DNA of 33,201 nt from Clostridia bacterium (GCA_017412675.1 JAFPWV010000219.1:1-33201), one strand, 5' to 3'. Positions 13,743-22,178 are shown, counted from the stretch's first letter. The notes: generated by a model not told the origin, from the sequence alone. Made by a program: numbers and translations.

Positions 13743-14867
13743 ATGAAAACCGCGCTGAAAGTCATCGGCATCGTCCTTGTCGTCCTGCTCGCTCTCGCGC
13801 TGCTCGTTTATTTTACCGTGCTTCGCTATCCGAACCTGAAAGAAAACCCGACCGTCGGGAAGTGGTACCGCGTGGCGAGTCCCGGTATGAAGGATTCCGA
13901 AGGAAACAGCTATCACTCTTTCTTCAAAAAAGGCAGCGGAAACAAGGTTATGGTGTATTTCGCCGGCGGCGGAGCTTCGCTCAATGAGGAAACGGCGCGG
14001 GACGACACGTATATCTGGCCCGATCTGCTCGCCAATACGACGATGAATATGGGCGGTCTTGCGACTGCGATCGAAAACAGTCCGTTCAAAAACTGGAGCA
14101 TGATTCTTTTCCCGTACTCGACGGGCGACTTCCACTGCGGAACAGGCGAGTTCCGTTATACGGACACCGACGGAAAGGAAAAGATCCTTTATCACAACGG
14201 TTACGTCAATTATACCGAAGCGATGAAGATCGTGATGGAAAAAGGCGGCATAAATAAGGCCGATACCGTCCTCGTCACCGGCTACAGTGCGGGAGGCTTC
14301 GCCGCGGCCCTGCTTGCAGACGACGTTTATACAAATTACTTCCCGAAAGCCGCAGGCAAAAACGTGCTCGTGGATGCCTCCTTGCTCCTATACGACGATT
14401 GGCACGACGTGGCGGTCAATGTCTGGAAAACGCCGAAGGAGATTTCAGAAAAGCTGACGAGCGGCAATCTAACCCCCGACTGTCTGCGAGCCCTTCGGGA
14501 AAAATACGGCGACGGGATCCATCTACTGTTCGACTGCTCGACCAGAGACGGTGATCTGGCAAAGATGCAGAACTACCTGAGCAACGGGATCATGGAGGTG
14601 GACGAAGAGGTCGCCGACGTTTTCCAGCAGATTCTGAGAGATACGATCCCCGCGTTCCAAGAAGCCGGCGTCAGCCTGTTTCTCTTTGACGGGATCGCAT
14701 GGTATGACGATCCGAGAAACATGACCGCGCATACGATCATAGCTACTCCGGTCGTGTGGGCCCCTTTCGAGGAGCAGGGACAGTCCGTCGCCGGGTGGCT
14801 TTGGGACGTGATCGAAGGGAAGCCGAAGGACTACGGCCTGGAGCTGGTGAACAAGGAGTACGACTGA
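13743..14867 (+). CDS. Membrane-anchored pectin acetylesterase/Notum-like hydrolase
   Basis: A 374-residue serine hydrolase. A single N-terminal TM anchor (residues 6-26, after a short Lys-containing start) leads to an alpha/beta-hydrolase domain outside the membrane. Signatures of the pectinacetylesterase/Notum family are the oxyanion segment YFAGGGAS (72-79), FPYSTGDFHCG (123-133), and the nucleophile motif TGYSAGG (179-185, Ser182). A candidate catalytic His is in MTAHT. It may remove acetyl groups from pectin, but many bacterial members are untested. Start: ATG after GGAGGAGGAG; the frame is open further upstream but the anchor begins here. It is controlled by the divergent TetR (operator at 13661). 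Codon use is less GC-rich than in neighbours, which may indicate acquisition. Confidence 0.83.
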   Translation: MKTALKVIGIVLVVLLALALLVYFTVLRYPNLKENPTVGKWYRVASPGMKDSEGNSYHSFFKKGSGNKVMVYFAGGGASLNEETARDDTYIWPDLLANTTMNMGGLATAIENSPFKNWSMILFPYSTGDFHCGTGEFRYTDTDGKEKILYHNGYVNYTEAMKIVMEKGGINKADTVLVTGYSAGGFAAALLADDVYTNYFPKAAGKNVLVDASLLLYDDWHDVAVNVWKTPKEISEKLTSGNLTPDCLRALREKYGDGIHLLFDCSTRDGDLAKMQNYLSNGIMEVDEEVADVFQQILRDTIPAFQEAGVSLFLFDGIAWYDDPRNMTAHTIIATPVVWAPFEEQGQSVAGWLWDVIEGKPKDYGLELVNKEYD

Positions 14868-14941
14868 TCCCGGAAAGAAAGGAAACGACCCCCGCGGTCC
14901 TGCCGGAGACGTTCGTTTTCCGCGTTTCCCGGCTTTTCATC

Positions 14942-14971
14942 TTGACAGGCACGGAAAAAGTATGATAAAAT
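14942..14971 (+). promoter_or_regulatory. Promoter of the GH43-like gene
   Basis: TTGACA (14942-14947) followed by TATGATAAAAT. The likely -10 is GATAAA (16-bp spacer) or TAAAAT (18-bp spacer). It lies about 65 nt upstream of the start codon, after the preceding gene ends at 14867. Confidence 0.65.
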
Positions 14972-15035
14972 GAGGTCATCGAAGGATCATACGGCAGCAG
15001 AACAGATCGGCGGCTGACCGGGAGGGGAGGAAACG

Positions 15036-15944
15036 ATGGGATATCTCTTCGCGCATTTCACCAGCCGCGGCTACGACGACCGCGAATGCGTGTGGTTCTC
15101 CGTGAGCCGGGACGGCCTTCATTGGACCGATCTCGGAGACGGGGAACCGGCGCTCCGTTCGGAGATCGGCACCCGGGGGATCCGCGATCCGTTCCCGGTG
15201 TACGACCCGCGGCTCGGCAAGTACTTCCTCCTCGCCACCGATCTCAACACGAAATCGGGGAACTGGGACGATTTTTCGCACCGCGGCAGCCGGTCCCTCC
15301 TGATCTGGGAGTCCGACGACCTGATCCGGTGGTCCGAGCCGCGGCTCGAAGAGCTGGCTCCCCCGGACGCGGGATGCGCGTGGGCGCCGGAGGCCGTATG
15401 GTGCGTCAAGCGGGACTGCTGGCTCGTCTTCTGGGCGTCGTGCGTGAAAGAAGAGGGCGATCCGGTCCCGAAGCAGCGCATTTACGCGGCCCTCACAAAG
15501 GATTTCCATTCCTTCGAGCCGACCTTCCAGTGGATCGAAGGCCCGAACGACATCATCGACACGGACGTCGTGCGGGACGGGGAGTTCTACTACCGCTTCT
15601 CGAAGGACGACCGGGAGAAGACGATCACCGTGGAGAAGAGCCGCGTCCTCGTTCCGGAAGACTGTGAGGGATGGGAGCGCGTTCCCTGTCCCCTGCTCGA
15701 TCACTTTGACGGACTCGAAGGTCCCGCCGCCTACTGGCTGGAGGGCAGAGGGCAATGGTGCCTCCTCGTCGACCAATACCGGAAGCAGACGGGATATTTA
15801 CCCCTCGTGACGGACGATCTTTCCTCGGGGGACTTCCGCGCGCTCGATCCGGCGGAATATGATCTCGGCGCGCGCCTGAAGCGTCACGGCGGGGTCGTGC
15901 GGATTCCCGACGAAGACTTTGCTCGGATCGCTCCGAAGGGATGA
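15036..15944 (+). CDS. Glycoside hydrolase family 43-like five-bladed propeller enzyme
   Basis: A 302-residue cytosolic protein of the GH43 type, a family including alpha-L-arabinofuranosidases and beta-xylosidases. Repeated propeller blades are seen as WFSVSRDGLHWTDL, LLIWESDDLIRWS and AALTKDFHSF. The likely catalytic set is Asp51 in GIRDPF (base), Asp175 in NDIIDTD (pKa modulator) and Glu228 in GLEGPAAYW (acid). A WAPEAVW motif at 116-122 is typical. Substrate cannot be assigned, but arabinose- or xylose-containing oligosaccharides fit the GH127 and esterase genes nearby. The ATG follows GGGAGGGGAGG. It has its own promoter and stands alone. Confidence 0.85.
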   Translation: MGYLFAHFTSRGYDDRECVWFSVSRDGLHWTDLGDGEPALRSEIGTRGIRDPFPVYDPRLGKYFLLATDLNTKSGNWDDFSHRGSRSLLIWESDDLIRWSEPRLEELAPPDAGCAWAPEAVWCVKRDCWLVFWASCVKEEGDPVPKQRIYAALTKDFHSFEPTFQWIEGPNDIIDTDVVRDGEFYYRFSKDDREKTITVEKSRVLVPEDCEGWERVPCPLLDHFDGLEGPAAYWLEGRGQWCLLVDQYRKQTGYLPLVTDDLSSGDFRALDPAEYDLGARLKRHGGVVRIPDEDFARIAPKG

Positions 15945-16028
15945 GATCCGGGCTGTAACATAGAGCGATCCCGGACTTCCCTCTCCCTGCGGGGACATCC
16001 GTTCATCAAGCTGCAAGGAGAACCTCGT

Positions 16029-16601
16029 ATGCATCTGCTTCTCGATCTGTTTCTGACGTTTGCGAAGATCGGGCTGTTCACCTTCGGGGGCGGCTATGCC
16101 ATGATCTCGCTGATCGAACGATCCTGCGTCGAGACGAAACGGTGGATCACCCACGACGAGATGATGAACGTCACCGTGCTCGCCGAATCGACGCCCGGCC
16201 CCATCGCCATCAACTGCGCCACCTATGTGGGGTACAAGCAGAAAGGCCTGATCGGCGCCGTCGCCGCGACCATCGGGATCGTTTTGCCCTCTTTCTGCAT
16301 CATCTTCTTCCTGTCGTTGTTCCTCGACCACTTCCTCGAAATCCCGTGGATCGCCCACGCGTTCCGGGGCATCCGCGCAGCCGTCGGCATCCTGATCCTC
16401 GACGCGGGACTGAACATGATCCGCAAGATGAAAAAGAAACCTCTGCCCGTCACACTCGCGGTCTGCGCCTTTCTGGCCGTGCTTGTGACCGATCTGTTGG
16501 CGGCGCGCATGTCTTCCGTCGCGCTGATGCTGTTCGCCGCCGTCGTCAGCCTCACCGTTTTTCTCGTGAAGCGAGATCCCGGGAAGGAGGCGGACAAATG
16601 A
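16029..16601 (+). CDS. Chromate transporter, short subunit 1 (CHR family)
   Basis: A 190-residue membrane protein with one CHR domain: FAKIGLFTFGGGYAMISLIE at the N-terminus, then the hallmark ESTPGPIAINCATYVGY, and about five or six helices. The family exports chromate or sulfate-like oxyanions by an antiport-type mechanism. In Bacillota the two homologous halves of ChrA are often separate genes that probably work as a heterodimer. This gene overlaps the second half by 4 nt (ATGA). The real substrate in an anaerobe may not be chromate. AAGGAG precedes the start. Confidence 0.92.
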   Translation: MHLLLDLFLTFAKIGLFTFGGGYAMISLIERSCVETKRWITHDEMMNVTVLAESTPGPIAINCATYVGYKQKGLIGAVAATIGIVLPSFCIIFFLSLFLDHFLEIPWIAHAFRGIRAAVGILILDAGLNMIRKMKKKPLPVTLAVCAFLAVLVTDLLAARMSSVALMLFAAVVSLTVFLVKRDPGKEADK

Positions 16602-17164
16602 TTTTTCTCGATCTCCTGCTCGGATTTCTGAAGGTCGGGCTGTTTTCCTTCGGCGGCGCGTACGGCGCGATCCCGCTCATCCGGGACGTCGTTCTGGATC
16701 ACGGCTGGCTGGAGGAGGACATCCTGACCGACATGATCGCGGTGAGCGAGAGCACGCCCGGTCCGATCATGGTGAACCTCGCCACCTACGTCGGGAGTTC
16801 GCAGGCGGGGTTCCCCGGCGCGCTGACGGCAACCGCGGCGGTGGTGTTCCCGTCATTCGTCATCATCCTCGCGCTCATGATCCTGTTCCGAAAGCTGACG
16901 GGGATTCCGCTCACGCAGGCGATCCTCGGCGGGCTCAAGGCCTGCGTCGTCGGGATCGTCACGGCGACCGGGATCATGATGATCTTCAAGACCTGCTTCG
17001 GGACGCCTGGCATGTTCTCGGTCGACGAAACGGCGCTTTGCCTGACCGCAGTCCTCGCGGCGGGTTATTTCGGATCGCGGAAGATCCTGAAGCGCGGGAT
17101 CTCGCCCATCGCCCTGATCGGCCTGTCCGCAGCCGCGGGAATCCTCGTGTACGGCTGGCGGTGA
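16598..17164 (+). CDS. Chromate transporter, short subunit 2 (CHR family)
   Basis: A 188-residue protein and the second half of the split CHR pair. It contains FLKVGLFSFGGAYGAIPLIR and ESTPGPIMVNLATYVG, the same elements as its partner, followed by hydrophobic helices up to LVYGWR. The start codon shares ATGA with the stop of the first subunit and is preceded by AAGGAGG, so the two are translationally coupled. In known short-chain pairs the subunits insert with opposite topology; this is family knowledge and not tested here. Confidence 0.92.
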   Translation: MIFLDLLLGFLKVGLFSFGGAYGAIPLIRDVVLDHGWLEEDILTDMIAVSESTPGPIMVNLATYVGSSQAGFPGALTATAAVVFPSFVIILALMILFRKLTGIPLTQAILGGLKACVVGIVTATGIMMIFKTCFGTPGMFSVDETALCLTAVLAAGYFGSRKILKRGISPIALIGLSAAAGILVYGWR

Positions 17165-17266
17165 GCGGAACGGTCGGAGGAAGGGCGAGAGATTATCCGA
17201 CGCCGCGTTTCGCGGTATCATAAAATCATCATTCCGGCAAGGCGGCCGGGCGAGGGGGGCATATCG

Positions 17267-18471
17267 ATGAAATCCGTTATTCTGCGCTTCATGGCCTGCA
17301 GCGATCTCCACTACACCGGAGCACCCGACTGCGTCGAAAAGGTCCGCTTTGAGGAAGGCCTCCGCCAGCTCTACGCCTACGCGGACAGCCAGCCGTACCC
17401 CTCGGTGGACGCCGTTTACATCGTCGGCGATTTCGCGCAGGACGGGACGCTCGAGCAGATGAAGCAGATGAAGGACTCCCTCGACCGGTTCATCCGTCCG
17501 GGGACCGCGTCAATCTTTCGATGGCGTCCCACGAGTACCATGAGCCGCACGGGGAGGAGGGCGCGCGCCGGTTCTTCGCCGCCGTCTTCGGGCAGGAGGC
17601 GGACACGCACCGGGTCATCCGCGGGCACCACTTCATCTCCGTCACGACGACGGACGGCAACCGCTTCTATGAGCCGCAGTTTGCCTTTATCCATCGCGCG
17701 CTCGCCGAAGCACATGCGGACACGCCGGAGAAGGCGATCTTCTTTTTCCAGCACCCGGATCAGAAGGACACCGTCTACGGCTCGATCGGCTGGGGCAACC
17801 ACGATCTCACGACGACCCTCATGGATTACCCGCAGATCATCGACTTCTCGGGCCACTCCCACGCCCCGGCCAACGACCCGCGCTCCCTCCATCAGGAGCA
17901 TTTCACCTCCGTGGGGCTCGGCTCGTTCCGCGATCTCGAGCTGGACGAATTCGACAAGTTTTACGGCACCTTCCCGCCCGGATCGGACAGGGCCGCAGAG
18001 ATGCAGATCGTGGAGGTGTTCGACGACGAAAGCGTGTGGATCCGGCCCTACGACGCGCTGGCCGGGCGGTTCTTCCACGACGGCTGGCTCATCGAGCGGC
18101 CCTGGGATCCCGATTCCTTCGTCTACACGCGGGCGAAGCGGATCCGGGAGGCTCCGACGCCGCATTTTCCCGCGGGCGCTTCCCTTTCGGCCATCCAGAC
18201 GGAAGACGGCCTGAGGGTCACCTTCGACCACGCCGACGGGGGCCGGGAGGACGTCAACGATTACGTCGTCACCGTGCGGGATGCGCGGGATTTCGTCGCG
18301 CGGCGCTGTGCCGTCTGGTCGCCCTATTATCTCTCGGACCGCCCGGAGAAGATGGAGATGACCATCCCGCCGCTCGCCCCCGGCACCTACACCGTCACCG
18401 TCCGCGTGCGGGGGTTCTGGTACAACGAATCGGACAACGTGCTCCGGGGAACGGTCCGGATCGCACGGTAA
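17267..18471 (+). pseudogene. Metallophosphoesterase interrupted by a one-base frameshift
   Basis: The first 79 codons encode the calcineurin-like start: MACSDLHY (motif 1) and VYIVGDFAQDG (motif 2). The rest of the protein, with SMASHEYH (variant of GNHE), FFQHPDQ and FSGHSHAP, continues in the -1 frame to 18471. The frames join at the G-run 17500-17503. Adding one G gives the continuous segment RPGDRVNLSMASHEYH. A C-terminal domain rich in beta strands (~100 residues) follows the phosphatase core. The cause is therefore loss of one G from GGGGG, a sequencing error, or -1 slippage on CCGGGGA, where GGG can re-pair perfectly. The enzyme would be a cytosolic metal-dependent phosphatase of unknown substrate. 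The start has GAGGGGGG upstream. Confidence 0.8.
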
Positions 18472-18587
18472 GCAGCTGGGGACGCATGACAAATCCGACG
18501 TCGCACGAGCGCCCGATGGGCCTTTTCCGCGGGGAGGAGATCGACCGTCCCGCCGCTCGGATCGGATGGGAGGGAAAGGAGAGGACC

Positions 18588-19094
18588 ATGGCACTTTCGG
18601 AAAAACGGGATTATCGGACGGAAACACTCATCCTTCATTTCGTCACAGAGGCCGATCTGGCAGAGGTCGCCAGGACATGGCCCGCCGATCACCATCCGCT
18701 TTCTGAGGCAGAGGCACGAAAAGCGATCGCTTCCATGCGCGGAAATTACGAAAGGAACACGAAAGGTTGTATCTGTCATCTCTGCCTCGCGGTGTGCGGC
18801 AAGGAGCATCCCGGGACCATCATGGGCTGGTGCGGTCTGGATGGCAGGCGCAACCCGACGGAGCCTGAAATCTTTATCCTGCTGGATGAAGAATACCGAA
18901 ACCTGGGATACGGGACCCAATGCGTCAGGGAACTGCTGCGGATCGCTGCAGAGGACTATGCGCTCTCCGGCGTCCACGGCGGCTGTGCCAAGGAGAACAT
19001 CGCCTCCGCTCGGGCCATGGAAAAGGGCGGCATGGTGCAGTATGGCACGGAAGAAAACGGCGACCCGCTGTTCCGGTTTTGCGTCAAACAGTGA
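18588..19094 (+). CDS. GNAT-family N-acetyltransferase
   Basis: A 168-residue GNAT protein of the RimJ/RimL-like type. It has an N-terminal LILHFVTEADL strand-helix, a Cys-containing middle (CICHLCLAVC), PEIFILLDEEYRNLGYGTQ as the acetyl-CoA-binding Q/RxxGxG/A region, and a C-terminal ENIASARAMEKGGM typical of the fold. The acceptor is unknown. The frame is open back to an ATG at 18486, but AAAGGAGAGG gives the Met at 18588 the best ribosome site. It is followed 27 nt later by a P-loop protein, and the two share a lower-GC codon use than surrounding genes, so they may have been acquired together. Confidence 0.85.
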   Translation: MALSEKRDYRTETLILHFVTEADLAEVARTWPADHHPLSEAEARKAIASMRGNYERNTKGCICHLCLAVCGKEHPGTIMGWCGLDGRRNPTEPEIFILLDEEYRNLGYGTQCVRELLRIAAEDYALSGVHGGCAKENIASARAMEKGGMVQYGTEENGDPLFRFCVKQ

Positions 19095-19121
19095 TCCAGT
19101 TCGTTTCAGGAGGAAGCCGCC

Positions 19122-19625
19122 ATGAAAAAGAAGCTGATCCTCATCAGCGGGTCTCCCTGCGTGGGCAAAACCGCCGTCGGCACACGGCTCTTCGAATGCT
19201 ATGACAACAGCGCGTACTTGGACGGGGACTGGTGCTGGTGCGTGCATCCCTTTTCTGTGGCGGACAAACGCCTGCGGAACGGAGACAGGAGCATGTCCTT
19301 TGTTCTGTCCAATTATCTGGATTCGGATTTTGAATTTGTGTTCTTCACGTCGGTGGTGCTGACGGACACGAGAATCCGTGAAAACATCCTGAACGGGATC
19401 ACAGCCGGCGATTATGAGACCATCGCCTTTACGCTCACCTGCTCGGAGGAAACGCTGAAAAAGCAGCACGACAAGCGGGGCGATCAAGGCGAAACGAATT
19501 ACCACTGGCTGCATCTACCGCCCTGCCCGGGTGATATCGTCATCGATACGGACAAGAAAAGCATCCGGGAGGTTGTCAAAGAAATGAAGATGCGGATCAA
19601 TACGGGATTCGGAGAAATGCTCTGA
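19122..19625 (+). CDS. P-loop nucleotide kinase-like protein
   Basis: A 167-residue protein. The Walker A motif GSPCVGKT is at residues 10-17, and the acidic LDGDWCWCVHPF at ~33-44 resembles substrate-binding loops of small kinases. The overall length and layout fit AAA_18-type ATP-binding or nucleoside/shikimate-kinase-like proteins. A Lys/Arg-rich lid-like stretch (KKQHDKRGDQ) is near residue 115. Substrate unknown. AGGAGG precedes the ATG. It probably shares an mRNA with the upstream GNAT gene. Confidence 0.75.
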   Translation: MKKKLILISGSPCVGKTAVGTRLFECYDNSAYLDGDWCWCVHPFSVADKRLRNGDRSMSFVLSNYLDSDFEFVFFTSVVLTDTRIRENILNGITAGDYETIAFTLTCSEETLKKQHDKRGDQGETNYHWLHLPPCPGDIVIDTDKKSIREVVKEMKMRINTGFGEML

Positions 19626-19699
19626 TCCTCTGCATCGCGGCGATCGCGGCCGGTGCGGTTTTGCTCCTGAAGAATTTCTTTGATCAATAGGAGGTATGT

Positions 19700-19918
19700 A
19701 TGAAAGCCTTGTCGACCGTCTTCTGGATCCTGGCGGCCCTTCTGTCCGACGTGATGTGCGCGGTCGTCGCATACAACTACTGCGACATGCTGTGGGGGAT
19801 CCGATACGCGGGCTACAGCGCCCCGGCATCCACCGCGTTTTGGGCCGCGATCCCCTTTGCCGCCGCCATCGCGGTCTCGGTCGTCCTCGCCCTGTTTTTC
19901 CGAAGAAAAGCGGGGTGA
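19700..19918 (+). CDS. Small two-helix membrane protein
   Basis: A 72-residue hydrophobic protein with two predicted transmembrane helices (about 5-26 and 45-67), a short polar loop (CDMLWGIRYAGYS) and a basic end FFRRKAG. No known family is recognised. AGGAGGT precedes it; ATG at 19696 is out of frame, so 19700 is used. It sits right before a strong terminator. The upstream gap 19626-19699 encodes, out of frame with the kinase, a hydrophobic string ending LLLKNFFDQ, perhaps a remnant of another small membrane protein. Confidence 0.65.
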   Translation: MKALSTVFWILAALLSDVMCAVVAYNYCDMLWGIRYAGYSAPASTAFWAAIPFAAAIAVSVVLALFFRRKAG

Positions 19919-19936
19919 GCGCTCCTGATTCCGGGC

Positions 19937-19990
19937 AAAAAGGCTTCCGTTCCCCGTGGGTTGTCCGCGAGGGGCGAAAGCCTTTTGTTG
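19937..19990. terminator. Bidirectional terminator between convergent genes
   Basis: AAAAAGGCTT (from 19937) pairs with AAGCCTTTT (19978-19986). The inner arms continue with few mismatches for about 20 bp. An A-run on one side and T-run on the other let it serve both the plus-strand small membrane protein gene and the minus-strand GH4 gene. Confidence 0.8.
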
Positions 19991-20021
19991 TCGGTTTGTT
20001 CTGCCCGCGCCGGGCCGGGGA

Positions 20022-21359
20022 TCAGTTGAAGCTCGTCCACCCGGGCAGCCAGTCGCGGTTTGCCTCGAAGAGCCGCGAGACCATTTCCCGGATCTCCGCC
20101 ATCGAGCACACGGACGCGGTGAGCGGATCGTACAGGCAGGACCAGAAGATCTTCTGCGGATCGCGCTCGAGACCGCCCGCCACCGCCAGCTCTTCGCACG
20201 CCGCGGAGACGTTGTTGAGCGCGGCCAGCTGCGGCGGAAGCGCGCCGACGTGGATCGGCTCGAGACCGCGCTTCGATGCGAGGACCGGCACCTCCACGCA
20301 GCACCCCGCGGGCAGGTTGTCGATCAGGCCGAAGTTCTGGACGTTGCCGTTGAAGTGGAACATTTCGTTGTCCCCGAAGACGGCGTTGAAGATGTACGCG
20401 GCGTACTCCTCGCCCCGGTCGAGCGGGAAGGACGCGATGTCGAAATTGCCGAATTCCCGGGTGTGCCGCTCCTCGGTGGTCTCGTTCATCACGGCTTTCC
20501 TGCGCTCGAGGGCGTCATGACCAGGATTCCAGTTGGTGCCGTGCGTGCAGTATTTTTCGATGAGGTCCAGGCGCTTGCGGAACCACCAGTTGTATTCGCT
20601 GTTGTGCCCGCTCGATTCGGTCGCGTAGTAGCCGAGGTGCAGAAACATCTCGTTGCGGACCTGCTCCTTGTTATAGATCTCCTCGTTCTCGGTGATCGCC
20701 TTGCGGATGAGCGGGATCGCGTCCTTCCCGTTCCAGTCGAATTTCAAATAATGTGCCTGATGGTTCAGCCCGGCGCAGAGGTAGGTGACCTCGTTCCGCG
20801 GCGCGCCGATGAAGCCGCAGAGCATGGCAGCGGTTCCCTGTACGGAGTGGCAGAGCCCGCTGATGGTCACGGTGTCCGTCGATCCCTGGAGGGCGCGGCA
20901 GAGCATGGCCATCGGGTTGGTGTAGTTGAGCCAGAGGGCGTTCGGGCAGAGCTCCTCCATGTCACGGAGGATGTCGAGCATGGGGTAGAGGGTGCGCAGG
21001 AAGCGGAAGACCGCCGACGGGCCGCGCGTGTCGCCGATGTTGATGGAGCAGCCGTAGGATTCCGGGATCGCGATGTCGTTGTAGAGGTCGCGGTTGGTGC
21101 CGCAGCAGATCGTCGTGAGGACGCCGTCCGCGCCGGGGAGCGCCTCTCTGCGGTCCGTCGTCGCCGTGACGCGGGCGGGATAGCCGCCCTTCTCGACGAT
21201 GCCGTCCACCGCCTTTTTCGAGAGGGCGAGGTTGGTCTCGTTGATGTCCACGAGCGCGATCTCGGCGTCCCGGAAGGCGTCGAAGGTCAGGAGGTCGCGG
21301 ACCAGATTGCGGGTGAAGACGAGGGAACCGGATCCAATAAAGACGATTTTCTTTGCCAT
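20022..21359 (-). CDS. GH4 family glycosidase, probable alpha-galactosidase type
   Basis: A 445-residue NAD+- and Mn2+-dependent glycosidase. The Rossmann motif FIGSGSLVFTRNL (residues 7-19) and DIN acidic end are at the N-terminus. NYTNPM (145-150), CHSVQGT (Cys170, His171) and AGLNHQAHY (His200) form the metal and catalytic centre. Within GH4 the CHSV motif is associated with alpha-galactosidases (MelA type), whereas other motifs mark glucosidases, glucuronidases and phospho-glycosidases; this is recalled family knowledge. It is cytosolic, so it would act on imported galactosides such as melibiose or raffinose-type sugars. The start has AAGGAG. It is divergent from a GNAT gene; its own promoter is not clear. 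Confidence 0.9.
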   Translation of the reverse strand: MAKKIVFIGSGSLVFTRNLVRDLLTFDAFRDAEIALVDINETNLALSKKAVDGIVEKGGYPARVTATTDRREALPGADGVLTTICCGTNRDLYNDIAIPESYGCSINIGDTRGPSAVFRFLRTLYPMLDILRDMEELCPNALWLNYTNPMAMLCRALQGSTDTVTISGLCHSVQGTAAMLCGFIGAPRNEVTYLCAGLNHQAHYLKFDWNGKDAIPLIRKAITENEEIYNKEQVRNEMFLHLGYYATESSGHNSEYNWWFRKRLDLIEKYCTHGTNWNPGHDALERRKAVMNETTEERHTREFGNFDIASFPLDRGEEYAAYIFNAVFGDNEMFHFNGNVQNFGLIDNLPAGCCVEVPVLASKRGLEPIHVGALPPQLAALNNVSAACEELAVAGGLERDPQKIFWSCLYDPLTASVCSMAEIREMVSRLFEANRDWLPGWTSFN

Positions 21360-21437
21360 GATCGATACTCCTTTTCATGAAACAGATCGTGGATTGTCCA
21401 TGGGTGGTGGACGGACGGGCGTTTTTCCGGCATCCCC

Positions 21438-21466
21438 TTGACGGGCGCCGGGAACTGTGGTATAAT
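21438..21466 (+). promoter_or_regulatory. Promoter of the GNAT gene at 21620
   Basis: TTGACG (21438-21443), 17-bp spacer, TATAAT (21461-21466). The predicted start near 21473 leaves a ~147-nt leader before the coding sequence. Confidence 0.78.
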
Positions 21467-21484
21467 GGGCTTACGTCACCGGAG

Positions 21485-21586
21485 GACAGTACGCCGCAGC
21501 GTAGGGGATCGCGGAGAATTCCGCAGGCCGCCTGTCGGATAAGGTGCCGGGTGCGCTCGGAGCAAAGGATCTTTTGTCCCTTTGCC
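21485..21586 (+). promoter_or_regulatory. Structured mRNA leader (three-way junction plus hairpin)
   Basis: P1 GACAG (21485-21489) pairs with CTGTC (21532-21536). It encloses P2 TACGC-CGCA-GCGTA (21490-21503) and P3 GCGGA-GAAT-TCCGC (21511-21524). A further stem pairs GCAAAGG (21562-21568) with CCTTTGC (21579-21585). A T-run (TTTTTT) then leads directly to the GGAGGG ribosome site. All stems are perfect Watson-Crick. It does not match any riboswitch I can name, and T-box landmarks are absent. It may be a cis-regulatory RNA. Confidence 0.45.
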
Positions 21587-21619
21587 GCCGGGCGATTTCT
21601 TTTTTCGGAGGGTTTTGTC

Positions 21620-22171
21620 ATGTACGCAGAAGGGATCACGATCACCCCGCTCGAAGCGGAGGACCGCGAACAGTTCATCCTCGACAACCAGGCCGCGTTC
21701 AAATACGGCGCGATGGAGGAATTCGGGCTCCGCGACAATCATTTCGAGGAGGACGGGGAAATCATCTCTCGCGCGACCATCGAGCAAAGCATCGACGGCG
21801 GATGTGCCTACCGCATCCGTCAGAACGGCCGGATCGTCGGCGGGATGGTGCTGCGGATCGACGAGGTGACGCAGCACAACGAGCTCGAGCTGCTGTTTGT
21901 CAACCCGTCGGCGCACAGCCGGGGGATCGGCGCGGCGGCATGGCGCGAAGCGGAGCGGCTCTACCCGGACACCGTCGTCTGGGAGACCTGCACCCCCTAT
22001 TTCGAGCAGCGGAACATTCACTTCTACATCAACAAGTGCGGATTCCACGCCGTGGAGTTCTTCTGCCGCTTCCACCCGGACCCGCACGATCCGGAAACCG
22101 GGGAGGAAAACGCCTATGACGGGGACGAGGGCTTCGACGGGATGTTCCGGTTCGAGAAGCGCATGAAGTGA
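21620..22171 (+). CDS. GNAT-family acetyltransferase
   Basis: A 183-residue GNAT protein. Elements are ITITPLEAEDREQFI at the start, GRIVGGMVLRIDEV (strands 3-4), LELLFVNPSAHSRGIGAAA with the acetyl-CoA-binding RGIG loop, then WETCTPYFEQRNIHFYINKCGF, the typical strand-helix-strand of the C-terminal half. The substrate is unknown. The C-terminal ~35 residues are acidic (DPETGEENAYDGDEGFDG). The start follows GGAGGG and is the Met matching the fold. It has its own promoter and a structured leader, so it may be regulated at the RNA level. It ends 7 nt before the convergent GH63-like gene. Confidence 0.85.
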   Translation: MYAEGITITPLEAEDREQFILDNQAAFKYGAMEEFGLRDNHFEEDGEIISRATIEQSIDGGCAYRIRQNGRIVGGMVLRIDEVTQHNELELLFVNPSAHSRGIGAAAWREAERLYPDTVVWETCTPYFEQRNIHFYINKCGFHAVEFFCRFHPDPHDPETGEENAYDGDEGFDGMFRFEKRMK

Positions 22172-22178
22172 GGGGGAC

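Noticed and set aside
17504-18214. Continuation of the first metallophosphoesterase frame after the G-run
   Set aside because: Product becomes Ser/Arg/Thr/Pro-rich with no motifs, while the -1 frame carries the conserved phosphatase sequence.
19956-21380. 474-codon plus-strand frame opposite the GH4 gene
   Set aside because: Shadow frame; begins inside a terminator region and has no start signals or domain.
21541-21600. T-box riboswitch in the GNAT leader
   Set aside because: The conserved TGGNACCGCG antiterminator sequence is absent and the downstream gene is not an aminoacyl-tRNA or amino-acid gene.
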